Shown: positions 52,613 through 61,164, numbered from the stretch's first letter. The stretch: DNA of 64,000 nucleotides from Nocardioides nematodiphilus (GCF_020216525.1 NZ_JAIWOY010000004.1:210934-274933), one strand, 5' to 3'. The notes: a model not told the origin generated them from the sequence alone. Made by a program: numbers and translations.

Positions 52613-52630
52613 CTAGAATCGTGATTCTAG
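52613..52630. promoter_or_regulatory. Perfect 18-bp palindrome before the mhp-like operon
   Basis: CTAGAATC-GT-GATTCTAG, 8-bp perfect arms, in the 98-bp gap between the CoA-transferase stop (52678) and the dioxygenase start (52579). The general form resembles TetR-family operators. A GTGAC/GTCAC repeat follows at 52630-52643. Best candidate control site of the ring-cleavage operon. Confidence 0.65.
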
Positions 52631-52677
52631 TGACGGCAGTCACGTCCGTCCAGGGGGTCGGAAGGAAAATGTTTTCT

Positions 52678-53340
52678 TCAGCCGTCGAGGCCGAGGCGAC
52701 GACGCAGCTCGAACTCGTCCACGCCGTACGTCTCGCGGATGCCGACGCCCTCGGGCGTCAGGTCGAAGACGCCGTGGTCGCTGTAGACGCGACTGACGCA
52801 GCCGACGCCGGTAAGCGGCATGGTGCACGCCTCGACGAGCTTGGGGCTGCCGTCCTTGGCGAAGAGCGTCATCATCACGAAGACGTCCTTGGCGCCGATG
52901 GCCAGGTCCATCGCCCCTCCGACCGCGGGGATGTCGCCGGGCCGGCCGGTGCTCCAGTTGGCGAGGTCGCCCGTGCGGCTGACCTGGAAGGCCCCGAGGA
53001 CGCAGACGTCGAGGTGGCCGCCGCGCATCATCGCGAAGGAGTCGGCGTGGTGGAAGTAGGAGCAGCCGGGCGTCTCGACGACGGGGACCTTGCCGGCGTT
53101 GGTGAGGTCGGCATCAATGACATCGCCGAGTCGCTCCTCAGCCTTGCGGCCCATGCCGAGCATGCCGTTCTCGGTGTGCAGGACGACGCCCTGCTCGGGC
53201 GTCAGGTGGTCGGCGATCTTGGTGGGCTGGCCGATGCCGAGGTTGACGTACGAGCCCTCGGCGATGTCGCGCGCGATCACCGCGGCGAGCTCGTCCATCG
53301 TCAGCACGCGCCCGGAGGTCGAGCCTGTCGAGGCCTTCAT
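52678..53340 (-). CDS. 3-oxoacid CoA-transferase subunit B
   Basis: 220 aa. GSYVNLGIGQPTKIADHL and the catalytic Glu in HTENGMLGMG are family motifs; VGGAMDLAIGAKDV follows. With subunit A (53337) it forms the PcaIJ/ScoAB-type enzyme that activates a 3-oxo acid with CoA from succinyl-CoA. Last gene of the operon starting at 57083. Confidence 0.93.
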   Translation of the reverse strand: MKASTGSTSGRVLTMDELAAVIARDIAEGSYVNLGIGQPTKIADHLTPEQGVVLHTENGMLGMGRKAEERLGDVIDADLTNAGKVPVVETPGCSYFHHADSFAMMRGGHLDVCVLGAFQVSRTGDLANWSTGRPGDIPAVGGAMDLAIGAKDVFVMMTLFAKDGSPKLVEACTMPLTGVGCVSRVYSDHGVFDLTPEGVGIRETYGVDEFELRRRLGLDG

Positions 53341-54032
53341 CGCGCCCCCTCGACGGTGTAGTGGCGGGCCTCTACCTGGACGATGCGGTCGACGTAGATC
53401 GAGGGCGTGACGATGGCCTCGGGATCCAGCGCCCCGATCGGCACGACCTCGCCGACCTGGACGATGGTGGTCGTCGCGGCGGTCGCCATGACAGGGCCGA
53501 AGTTGCGGGCCGTCCTGCGGTAGACCAAATTGCCCATCGCGTCGGCACGGTAGGCGCTCACGAGCGCGTAGTCGCCCTTGATCGGATATTCCAGGACATA
53601 GTCGCGGCCCTCGATGGTGCGGGTCTCCTTGCCCTCGGCGAGGGGGGTGCCGACCCCGGTCGGGCAGAAGAAGGCGCCGATGCCGGCCCCAGCCGCGCGC
53701 ATCCGTTCGGCGAGGTTGCCCTGCGGGACGACCTCGAGCTCGATGCGCCCGGCGCGGTAGAGCTCGTCGAAGACGTAGGAGTCGACCTGGCGCGGGAAGG
53801 AGCACAGCACCTTTCGCACCCGGCCGGCCTGCAGCAGGGCGGCCAGGCCGACCTCGCCGTTGCCGGCGTTGTTGGCCACGACCGTCAGGTCGGTGGCGCC
53901 CTGGCGGATGAGGGCGTCGATCAGGTCGAACGGCATCCCGGCCAGGCCGAAGCCTCCGATCAGGATCGTGGAGCCGTCCTCGATCCCCGTGACGGCCTCG
54001 TCCGCGCTGTCCAGGAGCTGCGCGCGGCTCAT
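53337..54032 (-). CDS. 3-oxoacid CoA-transferase subunit A
   Basis: 231 aa. STILIGGFGLAGMPFDLIDALI, TVVANNAGNGEVGLAAL and GIGAFFCPTGVGTPLAEGKE are typical of the A subunit. 4-nt overlaps with the B subunit and with the thiolase gene show one coupled unit, as in beta-ketoadipate degradation. Confidence 0.93.
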   Translation of the reverse strand: MSRAQLLDSADEAVTGIEDGSTILIGGFGLAGMPFDLIDALIRQGATDLTVVANNAGNGEVGLAALLQAGRVRKVLCSFPRQVDSYVFDELYRAGRIELEVVPQGNLAERMRAAGAGIGAFFCPTGVGTPLAEGKETRTIEGRDYVLEYPIKGDYALVSAYRADAMGNLVYRRTARNFGPVMATAATTTIVQVGEVVPIGALDPEAIVTPSIYVDRIVQVEARHYTVEGAR

Positions 54033-55240
54033 CGCGTGGCCTCCGCGGTCGTGTCGAGGTTCTCCAGGACGACGGCCAGACCCTGGCCGACGCCGATGCA
54101 GATCGCCGCCACGCCGTACCGCTCACCGGATGCGCGCAGGACCTTGGCCAGGGTGCCGAGGATGCGGCCGCCCGAGGCGCCGAGCGGGTGACCGAGCGCG
54201 ATCGCGCCGCCCTGGGCGTTGACCAGCTCCGCGTCGCGCAGTCCCAACGTGAGCCAGGCGTCCACGCAGACCAGCGACTGGACCGCGAAGGCCTCGTTGA
54301 GCTCGACGGCGCCGACCCGCTCCCAGGCGACACCCGCCCGGGCCAGCGCATGGTTGGCCGCCACGACCGGGGCGTAGCCGAACTCCCGGGGGTCGAGGGC
54401 GTACGCCGCACGGCCCGCGATCCGGGCGATCGGAGCGAGGCCGACGACGCTGGAGGCCCGCTCCGATCCGATCAGGAGCGCCGATGCGCCGTCGGAGAGC
54501 GGGCTCGCGTTGCCCGCCGTGATCGTGCCGTCGGCACGGAAGGAGGGGTTGAGACCCGCCAGCCCCTCGGCGGTGGTGTCGGCGCGGATGCCCTCGTCGC
54601 GGATCAGCTCGGTATCAGCCACCGGGGTGACGAGGTCGTCGTAGAAGCCCTCGTCCCAGGCCCGTGCGGCGAGCCGGTGCGACCGGGCCGCGAAGGCGTC
54701 CTGCCGCTCGCGCGAGATCCCGAAGCGCTCCTGCAGCTGCTCGTTGCACTCCCCCAGTGAGACGGTCCACGCCGTCGGCATCGCCGGGTTGACCAACCGC
54801 CAGCCGAGCGTCGTGGAGACCGCGGTGACGTCGCCGGGCGGGAAGCCCTTCGCCGGTTTGGGCAGGACCCACGGCGCACGGGTCATCGACTCCACGCCGC
54901 CGACCAGCACGATCTCGGCGTCGCCGGCATCGATCTGGCGCGAGCCGATCATCGCCGCATCCAGGCTCGAGCCGCACAGCCGGTTGACCGTGCTGCCCGG
55001 GACGCTCGTCGGCAGGCCCGCGAGCAGGCCGGCCATCCGGGCTACGTTGCGGTTCTCCTCGCCGGCGCCGTTCGCGTTGCCCCAGACGATCTCCTCGATC
55101 GCGGCCGGCTCGAGGCCAGGTGCCTTGGCCAGCAGCCCGGTGATCGCGGCCGCGGCCAGGTCGTCGGGCCGGACAGCACTCAGCGCGCCGTTGAAGCGGC
55201 CGAACGGCGTCCGGGAGGCGGCGTACAGGAAGGCGCTCAT
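54029..55240 (-). CDS. Thiolase (3-oxoadipyl-CoA / acetyl-CoA acyltransferase type)
   Basis: 403 aa. Catalytic Cys in VNRLCGSSLDAAMIG, NEAFAVQ, GGAIALGHPLGASGGRI with the active-site His, and second Cys in AICIGVGQG. Length and context with the CoA-transferase fit PcaF-like cleavage of a 3-oxoacyl-CoA into acetyl-CoA and a shortened acyl-CoA. Confidence 0.92.
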   Translation of the reverse strand: MSAFLYAASRTPFGRFNGALSAVRPDDLAAAAITGLLAKAPGLEPAAIEEIVWGNANGAGEENRNVARMAGLLAGLPTSVPGSTVNRLCGSSLDAAMIGSRQIDAGDAEIVLVGGVESMTRAPWVLPKPAKGFPPGDVTAVSTTLGWRLVNPAMPTAWTVSLGECNEQLQERFGISRERQDAFAARSHRLAARAWDEGFYDDLVTPVADTELIRDEGIRADTTAEGLAGLNPSFRADGTITAGNASPLSDGASALLIGSERASSVVGLAPIARIAGRAAYALDPREFGYAPVVAANHALARAGVAWERVGAVELNEAFAVQSLVCVDAWLTLGLRDAELVNAQGGAIALGHPLGASGGRILGTLAKVLRASGERYGVAAICIGVGQGLAVVLENLDTTAEATR

Positions 55241-56232
55241 GACGCACTCCCCTCAACCGGCCGCTCGACGAGTCGCGCGACGGGCTCAGAGAGCATGATC
55301 CCGAAGCCGTTGCCCCACGCGTGGACGGGCCAGTACCACTGGTCCGCGATCGCGATGTCCGAGCCGGTGGCAGCGTGGGCGGCGGCGAAGGTCGCCACCC
55401 ACGTCCGGATCTCGTGCGCGGAGCCGCCGCCGACCTCGGCCATCCAGTCGTTCGCCCAGCCGTCGGTGCTCGTGATCGAGCCCGAGGCGAGCGTGGCCAT
55501 CACCATCCGGTCGAACTCCTCGTCCAGGGGCTGCTGGCGCGCGATGTCGGCAGGTGTCTCACCGCTCTGCGCGAGGGCGGCCTCGATGACGCGGCGCTGT
55601 CGCTCCCGACGCTGCTCGGGGGTGTAATCCCGGCCGTCGATCAGCCGCTCACGGATCTCGTCGGAGGCCCCGGCCAGCTTCGGCACCGGGGGGTCGTGGG
55701 ACAGACCGCCGGAGCCGAGGACGAGCACGCGCTTGTCCCACGAGGCGATCTCGCGGCCGATCGCCTCGCCGAGCCGACGTACGCGCCGCATCGGTCCGAG
55801 CGGGAGGCCGACCGCGTTGATGAAGACCGGCACGATGGGCCGCTCGTAGTCGGCACCGAAGAGCATCTCGAGGCTCTGCGCCATGCCGTGGTCCACGTAG
55901 AGCCGCTCTGACTGGGCCACGTCGATGTCGGCCTCGAGCGCCGCATCGACCAGCCGTCGGGCCGCGTCGGCATCGACTGGCAGAGCGCGCTTGCGCGTAC
56001 CCCAATCCCCCACGCTGGAGGCTGCCGAGCCGATGCAGAACGGCGGCATCATGTCGTAGAAGACGCCGTTGAAGTGGTCGGGGCCGAAGACGACCGTGAC
56101 CTCCGGGTCGAAGGCCTCGATCGCCCGCCGGACCTCGGCGACCGCGGTCTCGATCTCGTCGAGGACGCCCGCGCCCGGGTCGATCTCGCCGATGAGCGGC
56201 GAGTGCGACAGGGCGCAGGCGAGGACGGTCAC
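55237..56232 (-). CDS. Class III extradiol dioxygenase, MhpB-like, copy 2
   Basis: 331 aa, paralogue of the enzyme at 51635 along its whole length (VLACALSHSPLIGEIDPG, VVFGPDHFNGVFYD, YVDHGMAQSLEMLFG, LGSGGLSHDPPVPKL). GTG 56232 overlaps the FAH-family stop by 4 nt. It is linked to a hydrolase, thiolase and CoA-transferase rather than to the mhp-type enzymes, so it probably cleaves a different diol. Confidence 0.9.
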   Translation of the reverse strand: MTVLACALSHSPLIGEIDPGAGVLDEIETAVAEVRRAIEAFDPEVTVVFGPDHFNGVFYDMMPPFCIGSAASSVGDWGTRKRALPVDADAARRLVDAALEADIDVAQSERLYVDHGMAQSLEMLFGADYERPIVPVFINAVGLPLGPMRRVRRLGEAIGREIASWDKRVLVLGSGGLSHDPPVPKLAGASDEIRERLIDGRDYTPEQRRERQRRVIEAALAQSGETPADIARQQPLDEEFDRMVMATLASGSITSTDGWANDWMAEVGGGSAHEIRTWVATFAAAHAATGSDIAIADQWYWPVHAWGNGFGIMLSEPVARLVERPVEGSAS

Positions 56233-57083
56233 GCCTGCTCCGCGACGATCTCGTTGCGCAGGACGCCCAGGCCGGTGATCTCGACCTCGACGACGTCCCC
56301 GGCGCTGAGCAGGGCGGGCGGGTCCATGAAGAGACCGACGCCGCCGGGCGTGCCGGTGACGATGATGTCGCCAGGCGCCAGCGGGGTGAACGTCGAGATG
56401 TGCTCGATGAGCTGATCGATGGTGGTGCGCAGGTCGGCGATCTGGGCCTTCTGGCGCTGCTCGCCGTTGACGCGGGTCTCGAGGGTGCAGGAGTCGAGGT
56501 CCTCGATCTCGCCGGCCGGCACGAAGTAGGGGCCCATCGCGCCGGTGCCGGGGAAGTTCTTGCCCGGGAACCACTGCGAGGTGGCGCGCTGCCAGTCGCG
56601 CACGGTGAAGTCGTTGTACGCGCTGTAGCCGGCGATGACCGAGGCGTATTGGGCCGCCGGGACCTTGACGGCCGGGGCGCCGATGATGACGGCGAGCTCA
56701 CCTTCGTAGTCGAACTGCTTGCCGACCGCGGGGATCTCCACCGGGACGAGGTGCCCGGTCTGGCTGTCCGCGAAGCGCGGGAAGAGGGTCGGCACGGTGA
56801 TCTCCTCACGGCCGGTCTCCTCGAGGTGGGAGCGGTAGTTCACGCCGACGCAGACGATCTTGCCGGGGTTGGGGATCACCGGCTGGAAGGTCACCTCCGA
56901 CTCAGCGGCGACCGGCACGAGCGTGTCGATCAGCGTGTCCGCGAGCAGGCCGGCGGCGATCGCGTCTCGCAGCGTGGGCGCGACGGCCGCACCGGTCGGG
57001 CCGAGGTCGTAGACCTGTCCGTCGACCGAGGCGCCCCAGGTCGGCTGCTGCGTCGCCACAGCGAGGAAACTCATGTACTTCAT
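56229..57083 (-). CDS. Fumarylacetoacetate hydrolase-family protein
   Basis: 284 aa. KIVCVGVNYRSHLEETG, FDYEGELAVIIGAPA with the metal-binding Glu residues, YNDFTVRDWQR, GTGAMGPYFVPAGEI and ITGLGVLRNEIV give a full FAH C-terminal domain. Acts as a C-C hydrolase, isomerase or decarboxylase on a ring-fission product. ATG 57083 is chosen for GGAG 6 nt upstream. First gene of the five-gene operon ending at 52678. Confidence 0.9.
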   Translation of the reverse strand: MKYMSFLAVATQQPTWGASVDGQVYDLGPTGAAVAPTLRDAIAAGLLADTLIDTLVPVAAESEVTFQPVIPNPGKIVCVGVNYRSHLEETGREEITVPTLFPRFADSQTGHLVPVEIPAVGKQFDYEGELAVIIGAPAVKVPAAQYASVIAGYSAYNDFTVRDWQRATSQWFPGKNFPGTGAMGPYFVPAGEIEDLDSCTLETRVNGEQRQKAQIADLRTTIDQLIEHISTFTPLAPGDIIVTGTPGGVGLFMDPPALLSAGDVVEVEITGLGVLRNEIVAEQA

Positions 57084-57247
57084 CCCGTACTCCACATCAT
57101 CGACTTTAGAATGCATTGTCGGGAAGATAGTACTCTGACTTGCCGCCGCGTCAACGGTCGACTCGTAGCCCCTGCGGCCGAGGGGAGCGCTGGCAGGGGT
57201 GAGGGACGGACGGTCCAGCCGCCCGCGACCCGGAGGGGTCGCGTCGA

Positions 57248-58198
57248 TCAGCGGCGCAGCGTCTCGCTCGGCGACTCGCCGTACATCCGCCGATAGTGAG
57301 CGCCGAAGCGGCTGAGATCGGCGAAGCCCCAGCGTGCCGCGATCTGGGTGACGGTGAGGCCGCCCGCCGGGTCGGCGGCGCTCAGCTCGGCCCGGACCCG
57401 GTCGAGTCGGACCCGTCGCAGATACGTCATCGGGGTGGTGTCCAGGTGCCGGCGGAACGCCGCCTGCAGGGTGCGCACCGACACGTGGGCGGCCCGGGCG
57501 ATCTCGACGACGCCCAGGTCGAGATCGGGATTGGCCTCGAGGAAGGCGGCCGCTCGGCGCACCGTCGCCTGGGTGGAGCCGATCGGCTCGTCGATCCCGG
57601 ACGGCGCGGCCTCGGCGGTGAACGCCGCGATCGTGGAGGCGGCGAGCATCCGCCCGGCCGCACCCAGGACCAGCGGGCTGGCGGCGGCGTCGGCGTCGGC
57701 GACGAGGTCGGTGACGTAGTCGACGGTGCGGCGCCAGAGACGTGCCTGCTCCGGTCGGAGAGCGCCGCGCTCGAGGCGGCGCAGGACCTCCGGGACGGCG
57801 CCCTCACACGCCTGCTCGATCAGGCTCAGGTCCAGGCCGACCGCCTGGGCGCTGCGAGTACGGGTGATCGCGTGGTAGCCCTCATCAGGCTGGGCACACA
57901 GGAAGACGTCACCGGCGCCATAGCGGCGGCTCGGACCGCGCTCGCCGGTGAACTCCATCTCGCCGTCCCGCATCCGCAGGATCAGGACGTAGCCGAGCGG
58001 GTCCATGTCGTACTCGCTCAGGAAGGAGTACTGCACCTCATCGACCCGGACCTCGCCGAGGTCCTGGCGGCGACGACCGAAGATGAGATCGCCGGACGGC
58101 TCGAAGCGCACGCTGCCCGCGCCATAGGCCGCCGCGAGCAGGGCATGAGCGCCCTCCGCATCGGTGGCGGTCTCTTCGGTGTACACGGGATCGTGCAT
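57248..58198 (-). CDS. AraC-family transcriptional regulator
   Basis: 316 aa. An N-terminal AraC_binding_2-like region (residues about 25-180) precedes two helix-turn-helix units (DLGVVEIARAAHVSVRTLQAAFRRHLDTTPMTYLRR and VTQIAARWGFADLSRFGAHYRRMYGESPSE). ATG 58198 has GAGGGG upstream. Same strand as the FAH-thiolase operon and 164 bp before it, so it is the likely activator of that operon. Confidence 0.9.
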   Translation of the reverse strand: MHDPVYTEETATDAEGAHALLAAAYGAGSVRFEPSGDLIFGRRRQDLGEVRVDEVQYSFLSEYDMDPLGYVLILRMRDGEMEFTGERGPSRRYGAGDVFLCAQPDEGYHAITRTRSAQAVGLDLSLIEQACEGAVPEVLRRLERGALRPEQARLWRRTVDYVTDLVADADAAASPLVLGAAGRMLAASTIAAFTAEAAPSGIDEPIGSTQATVRRAAAFLEANPDLDLGVVEIARAAHVSVRTLQAAFRRHLDTTPMTYLRRVRLDRVRAELSAADPAGGLTVTQIAARWGFADLSRFGAHYRRMYGESPSETLRR

Positions 58199-58233
58199 GG
58201 GTGTCCCCTCGATGGACTCCGGTGCGACGAACC

Positions 58234-58596
58234 CTACAGCTCCCCCGGCTCCGCGTTGCGCGGTCGCGGCGGCACGATCACCTCGACCCGCTCGGTGAGC
58301 CCCGCGACGCGCAGCGTCTCCTCGGCGGCGCACCCGGCAGCGCAGCGGATCGCGACGCCGTCCTCCAGCAGCTCCTCGATGAGGACGACCGCGGGTCCGG
58401 TGAGGTCGGTCAGCCCGCTCAGGTCGACCGTGCGCGCTGTGGCGGTGAGCAGTCGGACGGCGATCTCGGCGCGGGCGGACGGCACGACGTCGAAGTCGAG
58501 CTCGCCGGTGAGACTGACTCCACCGGACTCCAGATCCTGCTCGACCGCCAGCTTCGTACGCCTCAGCGCCCGCACCTCCAACTCCATGCCCCACAC
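58234..58596 (-). CDS. STAS-domain protein (anti-sigma factor antagonist-like)
   Basis: 120 aa. The segment GGVSLTGELDFDVVPSARAE ... TVDLSGLTDLTGPAVVLIEELLEDG has the fold pattern of STAS domains, but no Ser/Thr at the usual phosphorylation place in DLSGLTDLTG can be assigned with certainty. GTG 58596 is chosen because GGAGG stands 8 nt before it; ATG 58587 has no RBS. Divergent from the SRPBCC gene. Confidence 0.75.
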   Translation of the reverse strand: MWGMELEVRALRRTKLAVEQDLESGGVSLTGELDFDVVPSARAEIAVRLLTATARTVDLSGLTDLTGPAVVLIEELLEDGVAIRCAAGCAAEETLRVAGLTERVEVIVPPRPRNAEPGEL

Positions 58597-58695
58597 GTTC
58601 TCGGCCTCCGGATAGTGTCGAATGCGGAGACCGGGGCGAACTAGGCGCTGAGCGCAGGCTTCGGCGCGCGATCGGGCGAAAAGCGAAGGAGAGCA

Positions 58696-59136
58696 ATGTC
58701 GGGCATCGTCGAGCACAGCGTGGAGATCGCGGCACCGGTCCACGAGGTCTTCGCGTACGTCGACGACTTCACCAAGACCAAGGACTGGATGTACGGCCTG
58801 GACCGCATCGAGCCCGTCGGCGAGCAGCTGCGCGGCCTCGGAGCGACCTACGACGGGGTGATGAAGCTCGGCGTCTCGCTGACCTCGCGGATCCGGTGCA
58901 CCGGCTACGAGCCGGACCGGATGGTGGAGATCTCCTCGATCCGCGGGATCAAGAACACCCAGCGCTGGACCTTCACCGACCTCGGCGACGACCGCACCCG
59001 CCTCGACGCGTGGATCAGCTACACCCTGCCCGGTGGCCCGGCCGGCAAGGTGATCGAGAAGGCGGTCAACCCGGTGATCGCGATCGCCGTCAAGCACACC
59101 AGCGAGCGACTCGTGCACAACCTCGAGCAACGCTAG
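58696..59136 (+). CDS. SRPBCC / polyketide cyclase-like lipid-binding protein
   Basis: 146 aa. The START-like pattern IVEHSVEIAAPVHEVFAYVDDFTKTKDW, then GYEPDRMVEISSIRG, RWTFTDLGDDRTRLDAWISYTLPGGPAGKVIEK. AAGGAG before ATG. Binds a small hydrophobic ligand; role unknown. Ends 103 bp before the 3' end of tRNA-Gln. Confidence 0.85.
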   Translation: MSGIVEHSVEIAAPVHEVFAYVDDFTKTKDWMYGLDRIEPVGEQLRGLGATYDGVMKLGVSLTSRIRCTGYEPDRMVEISSIRGIKNTQRWTFTDLGDDRTRLDAWISYTLPGGPAGKVIEKAVNPVIAIAVKHTSERLVHNLEQR

Positions 59137-59239
59137 GCGGGGCTCCGGTGGGCCAGACCCCGCGACGCGATCGCTCGCGGCGGGTTGGACCCGTTCGGCT
59201 CGGGACGCCGCAGGCCGCGTCGTTCTCCGGAGCAGGTGG

Positions 59240-59318
59240 CTCCCCAGGATGGAGTCGAACCATCGTCGCTAATCCTGATTCAAAGTCAGGCGGGCCCTGC
59301 CGGCAGACCAACTGGGGA
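59240..59318 (-). tRNA. tRNA-Gln (anticodon TTG)
   Basis: Cloverleaf on the minus strand. Acceptor TCCCCAG/CTGGGGA, anticodon stem CCTGA/TCAGG with loop CTTTGAA (anticodon TTG), and T-arm GATGG-TTCGACT-CCATC. The discriminator is G, followed by encoded CCA (59239-59237). In many actinobacteria this tRNA lies close to glmU; here about 23 kb separates them. Confidence 0.93.
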
Positions 59319-59335
59319 ATGTGAGGCCAAGACTC

Positions 59336-59563
59336 TCAGATCTGAGAGCGGTACCGCGCAAGGACCTCCTGGACCTTGGCCTCGTCGCGGTCCTGGATCG
59401 GGATGAGCAGCTCGGCGACGACGTCGGTCAGCTCCGCGATGCGGCGGTTGAACTGACGCAGCTCCTGGACCTCGTCCTCGAGAGCGCGCAGGCGCGCCCG
59501 GACCGTACGGCCGCTGGCCCGCTCGGCCTTCCACTTCTCGACGTTCTCAGCAAGCTTGCTCAT
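59336..59563 (-). CDS. Small coiled-coil protein (DUF6752-like)
   Basis: 75 aa. MSKLAENVEKWKAER, then a continuous heptad region (RARLRALEDEVQELRQFNRRIAELTDVVAELL), highly charged, no Cys or membrane segment. It recalls the small DUF6752 proteins of Nocardioides; that family name is from memory. ATG 59563 overlaps the upstream stop by 4 nt, so it belongs to the LicD-cytidylyltransferase unit, perhaps as an oligomerisation partner. Confidence 0.65.
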   Translation of the reverse strand: MSKLAENVEKWKAERASGRTVRARLRALEDEVQELRQFNRRIAELTDVVAELLIPIQDRDEAKVQEVLARYRSQI

Positions 59564-61164
59564 GCGCTCTTTCCCTTCGGCGAAGGCCAGGTCGCCCGGA
59601 TCCGGCACACCGCCGGGTCGGGTCGGTCGAAGAGGTCGACCCCGGGGCCGATCTCGAAGTGCTCGATGACGCCGCCGCGGTCCTTCATCTCGGCCACGAC
59701 CACGACCGGGTCGACGCGGTGCTCACGGCCGTCCGGATCCAGGGCGATGCCCTCGGCGTCGTCGGCGTCGTCGAGGGTGGCGGAGAACTCCACGAAGAGC
59801 GCGTGCTCGCCACCGCGCAACCCCATCGAGCACAGCTGCCAGAACTGCTCCCGGGCGGCGTCGTCGATCGCGTTGAGCAGGCGGCGCGCGTAGATGTGGT
59901 GCGGGTCGCGGGCGAGCCGGGCGCCGAACGTCAGGGACTGGCGCAGCTCGCCGAGGATCAGCTGCTCGGTGCGCACCGAGACGTGGTGCCGGTTGATCCG
60001 CCGGCCGGCCGCGTGCAGCGCACCGCGGGAGAAGTCGACCGCCCAGACGCGGTGGCCGCGCTTGGCGAAGCGCACCGCGTCGCGGCCGTTGCCGCAGCCG
60101 ACGTCGACGATCGCGGAGCCGGGCGCCAGCTGGGGCGATACCCACTTGCGGAAGGAGGAGCTGCGTCGTGCCACCTTCGCGCCCCGTGACCCGGACCAGA
60201 ACTCGGTCCACAGCCCCATCGTCGTGCGGAAGCCGCGCAGCCAGCCGTTGAGGCGGCGCACGCCGGGAGCCGGGTCGTTGTACTTGAAGGACGGGTCGGG
60301 CACGCGCCACTGCGGGCCGTACAGGAACGCCAGCATCCGCTCGGGCTGCGCCGGAGCCGGGAAGCGATAGCCGTGCAGCTCGACCTCGGACAGGGGCGTG
60401 ATGACCTCTCGCGGCAGGTGCCCGTTGCGGTTGCCGAGCTGGTAGAAGGTCCCGCGGACGTAGAACGCCACGAAGATGTCGATGTGGCAGTTGCGCCCGT
60501 CGCTCAGGGGCAGCAGCACCTTGATGTCGCCGCCGGACATGCGCAGCAGGATCCAGCCGTTGGCGCGCATGGTCCGCTCGATCTTGTACGACTCGGCGAT
60601 GAGGTCGGCCGGCGACTCGTGCCGTGAGAGGTAGCAGACGTCGGTGTCGGAGTCGTGCGCGATCATCGCGCCGTCGCGGATCGTGCCGAGCAGGGCGCCG
60701 TAGTTGAGGTACGCCTCGACGCCGCACTTCTCCTTCAGGTCGCGCAGCACACGCTGCGTGCCCTCCAGGATCTCGTTGCGGATGCCCTCGTCGGTCGCCG
60801 CGAACGAGCGCCCGAGGTGGCCGACCTTGTCGACCGAGAGCGGGTAGCCGTCGCCGTCGACGACCTCGATGTGACCCTCGCCCGATCCGAGCGTGACGTC
60901 GGCGTCGAAGTACACGGTCTCGCCGGTGACGTCGGCGACGCTGATGCGGGCCGTGCCGTTCAGGTAGCGCTCGAGGACGTGCGGCCAGGCGACCAGCCAG
61001 CCGCCGTCGAGTGCCGCACCATCGCGCTCGGGGGTGATCGACCAGAGGTAGCGGTCGTCGAGGCTCAGCACGAGCGGGCCGGTGCCCTGGGCGGTGACGA
61101 GCACGCCGCGGTCGTCGACCGCGACGCCACCGGTCGCCGCCGGTCGCGAGGGACTGGCGGTCAC
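59560..61164 (-). CDS. LicD-type transferase fused to a SAM methyltransferase
   Basis: 534 aa. Residues about 120-320 match LicD/nucleotidyltransferase proteins (YLNYGALLGTIRDGAMIAHDSDTDVCYL with the Asp-x-Asp metal site, NCHIDIFVAFY). Residues about 345-460 form a class I methyltransferase (IVDVGCGNGRDAVRFAKRGHRVWAVDFS). The N-terminal 115 residues look like a beta-rich domain. GTG 61164 overlaps the cytidylyltransferase stop. LicD proteins transfer a phospho-alcohol from a CDP-donor to a teichoic acid or glycan, which fits the adjacent CDP-forming enzyme. Confidence 0.82.
   Translation of the reverse strand: MTASPSRPAATGGVAVDDRGVLVTAQGTGPLVLSLDDRYLWSITPERDGAALDGGWLVAWPHVLERYLNGTARISVADVTGETVYFDADVTLGSGEGHIEVVDGDGYPLSVDKVGHLGRSFAATDEGIRNEILEGTQRVLRDLKEKCGVEAYLNYGALLGTIRDGAMIAHDSDTDVCYLSRHESPADLIAESYKIERTMRANGWILLRMSGGDIKVLLPLSDGRNCHIDIFVAFYVRGTFYQLGNRNGHLPREVITPLSEVELHGYRFPAPAQPERMLAFLYGPQWRVPDPSFKYNDPAPGVRRLNGWLRGFRTTMGLWTEFWSGSRGAKVARRSSSFRKWVSPQLAPGSAIVDVGCGNGRDAVRFAKRGHRVWAVDFSRGALHAAGRRINRHHVSVRTEQLILGELRQSLTFGARLARDPHHIYARRLLNAIDDAAREQFWQLCSMGLRGGEHALFVEFSATLDDADDAEGIALDPDGREHRVDPVVVVAEMKDRGGVIEHFEIGPGVDLFDRPDPAVCRIRATWPSPKGKSA

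Noticed and set aside
37836..52630. Assigning the block to sterol catabolism because the 52613 palindrome looks like a KstR operator
   Set aside because: The core bases differ from the KstR consensus, and no steroid ring-degradation enzymes are present. The gene set fits monocyclic aromatics better.
59137..59239. tRNA-associated attachment site or integrase remnant next to tRNA-Gln
   Set aside because: No direct repeat of the tRNA 3' end and no recombinase fragment could be found by eye in the window.
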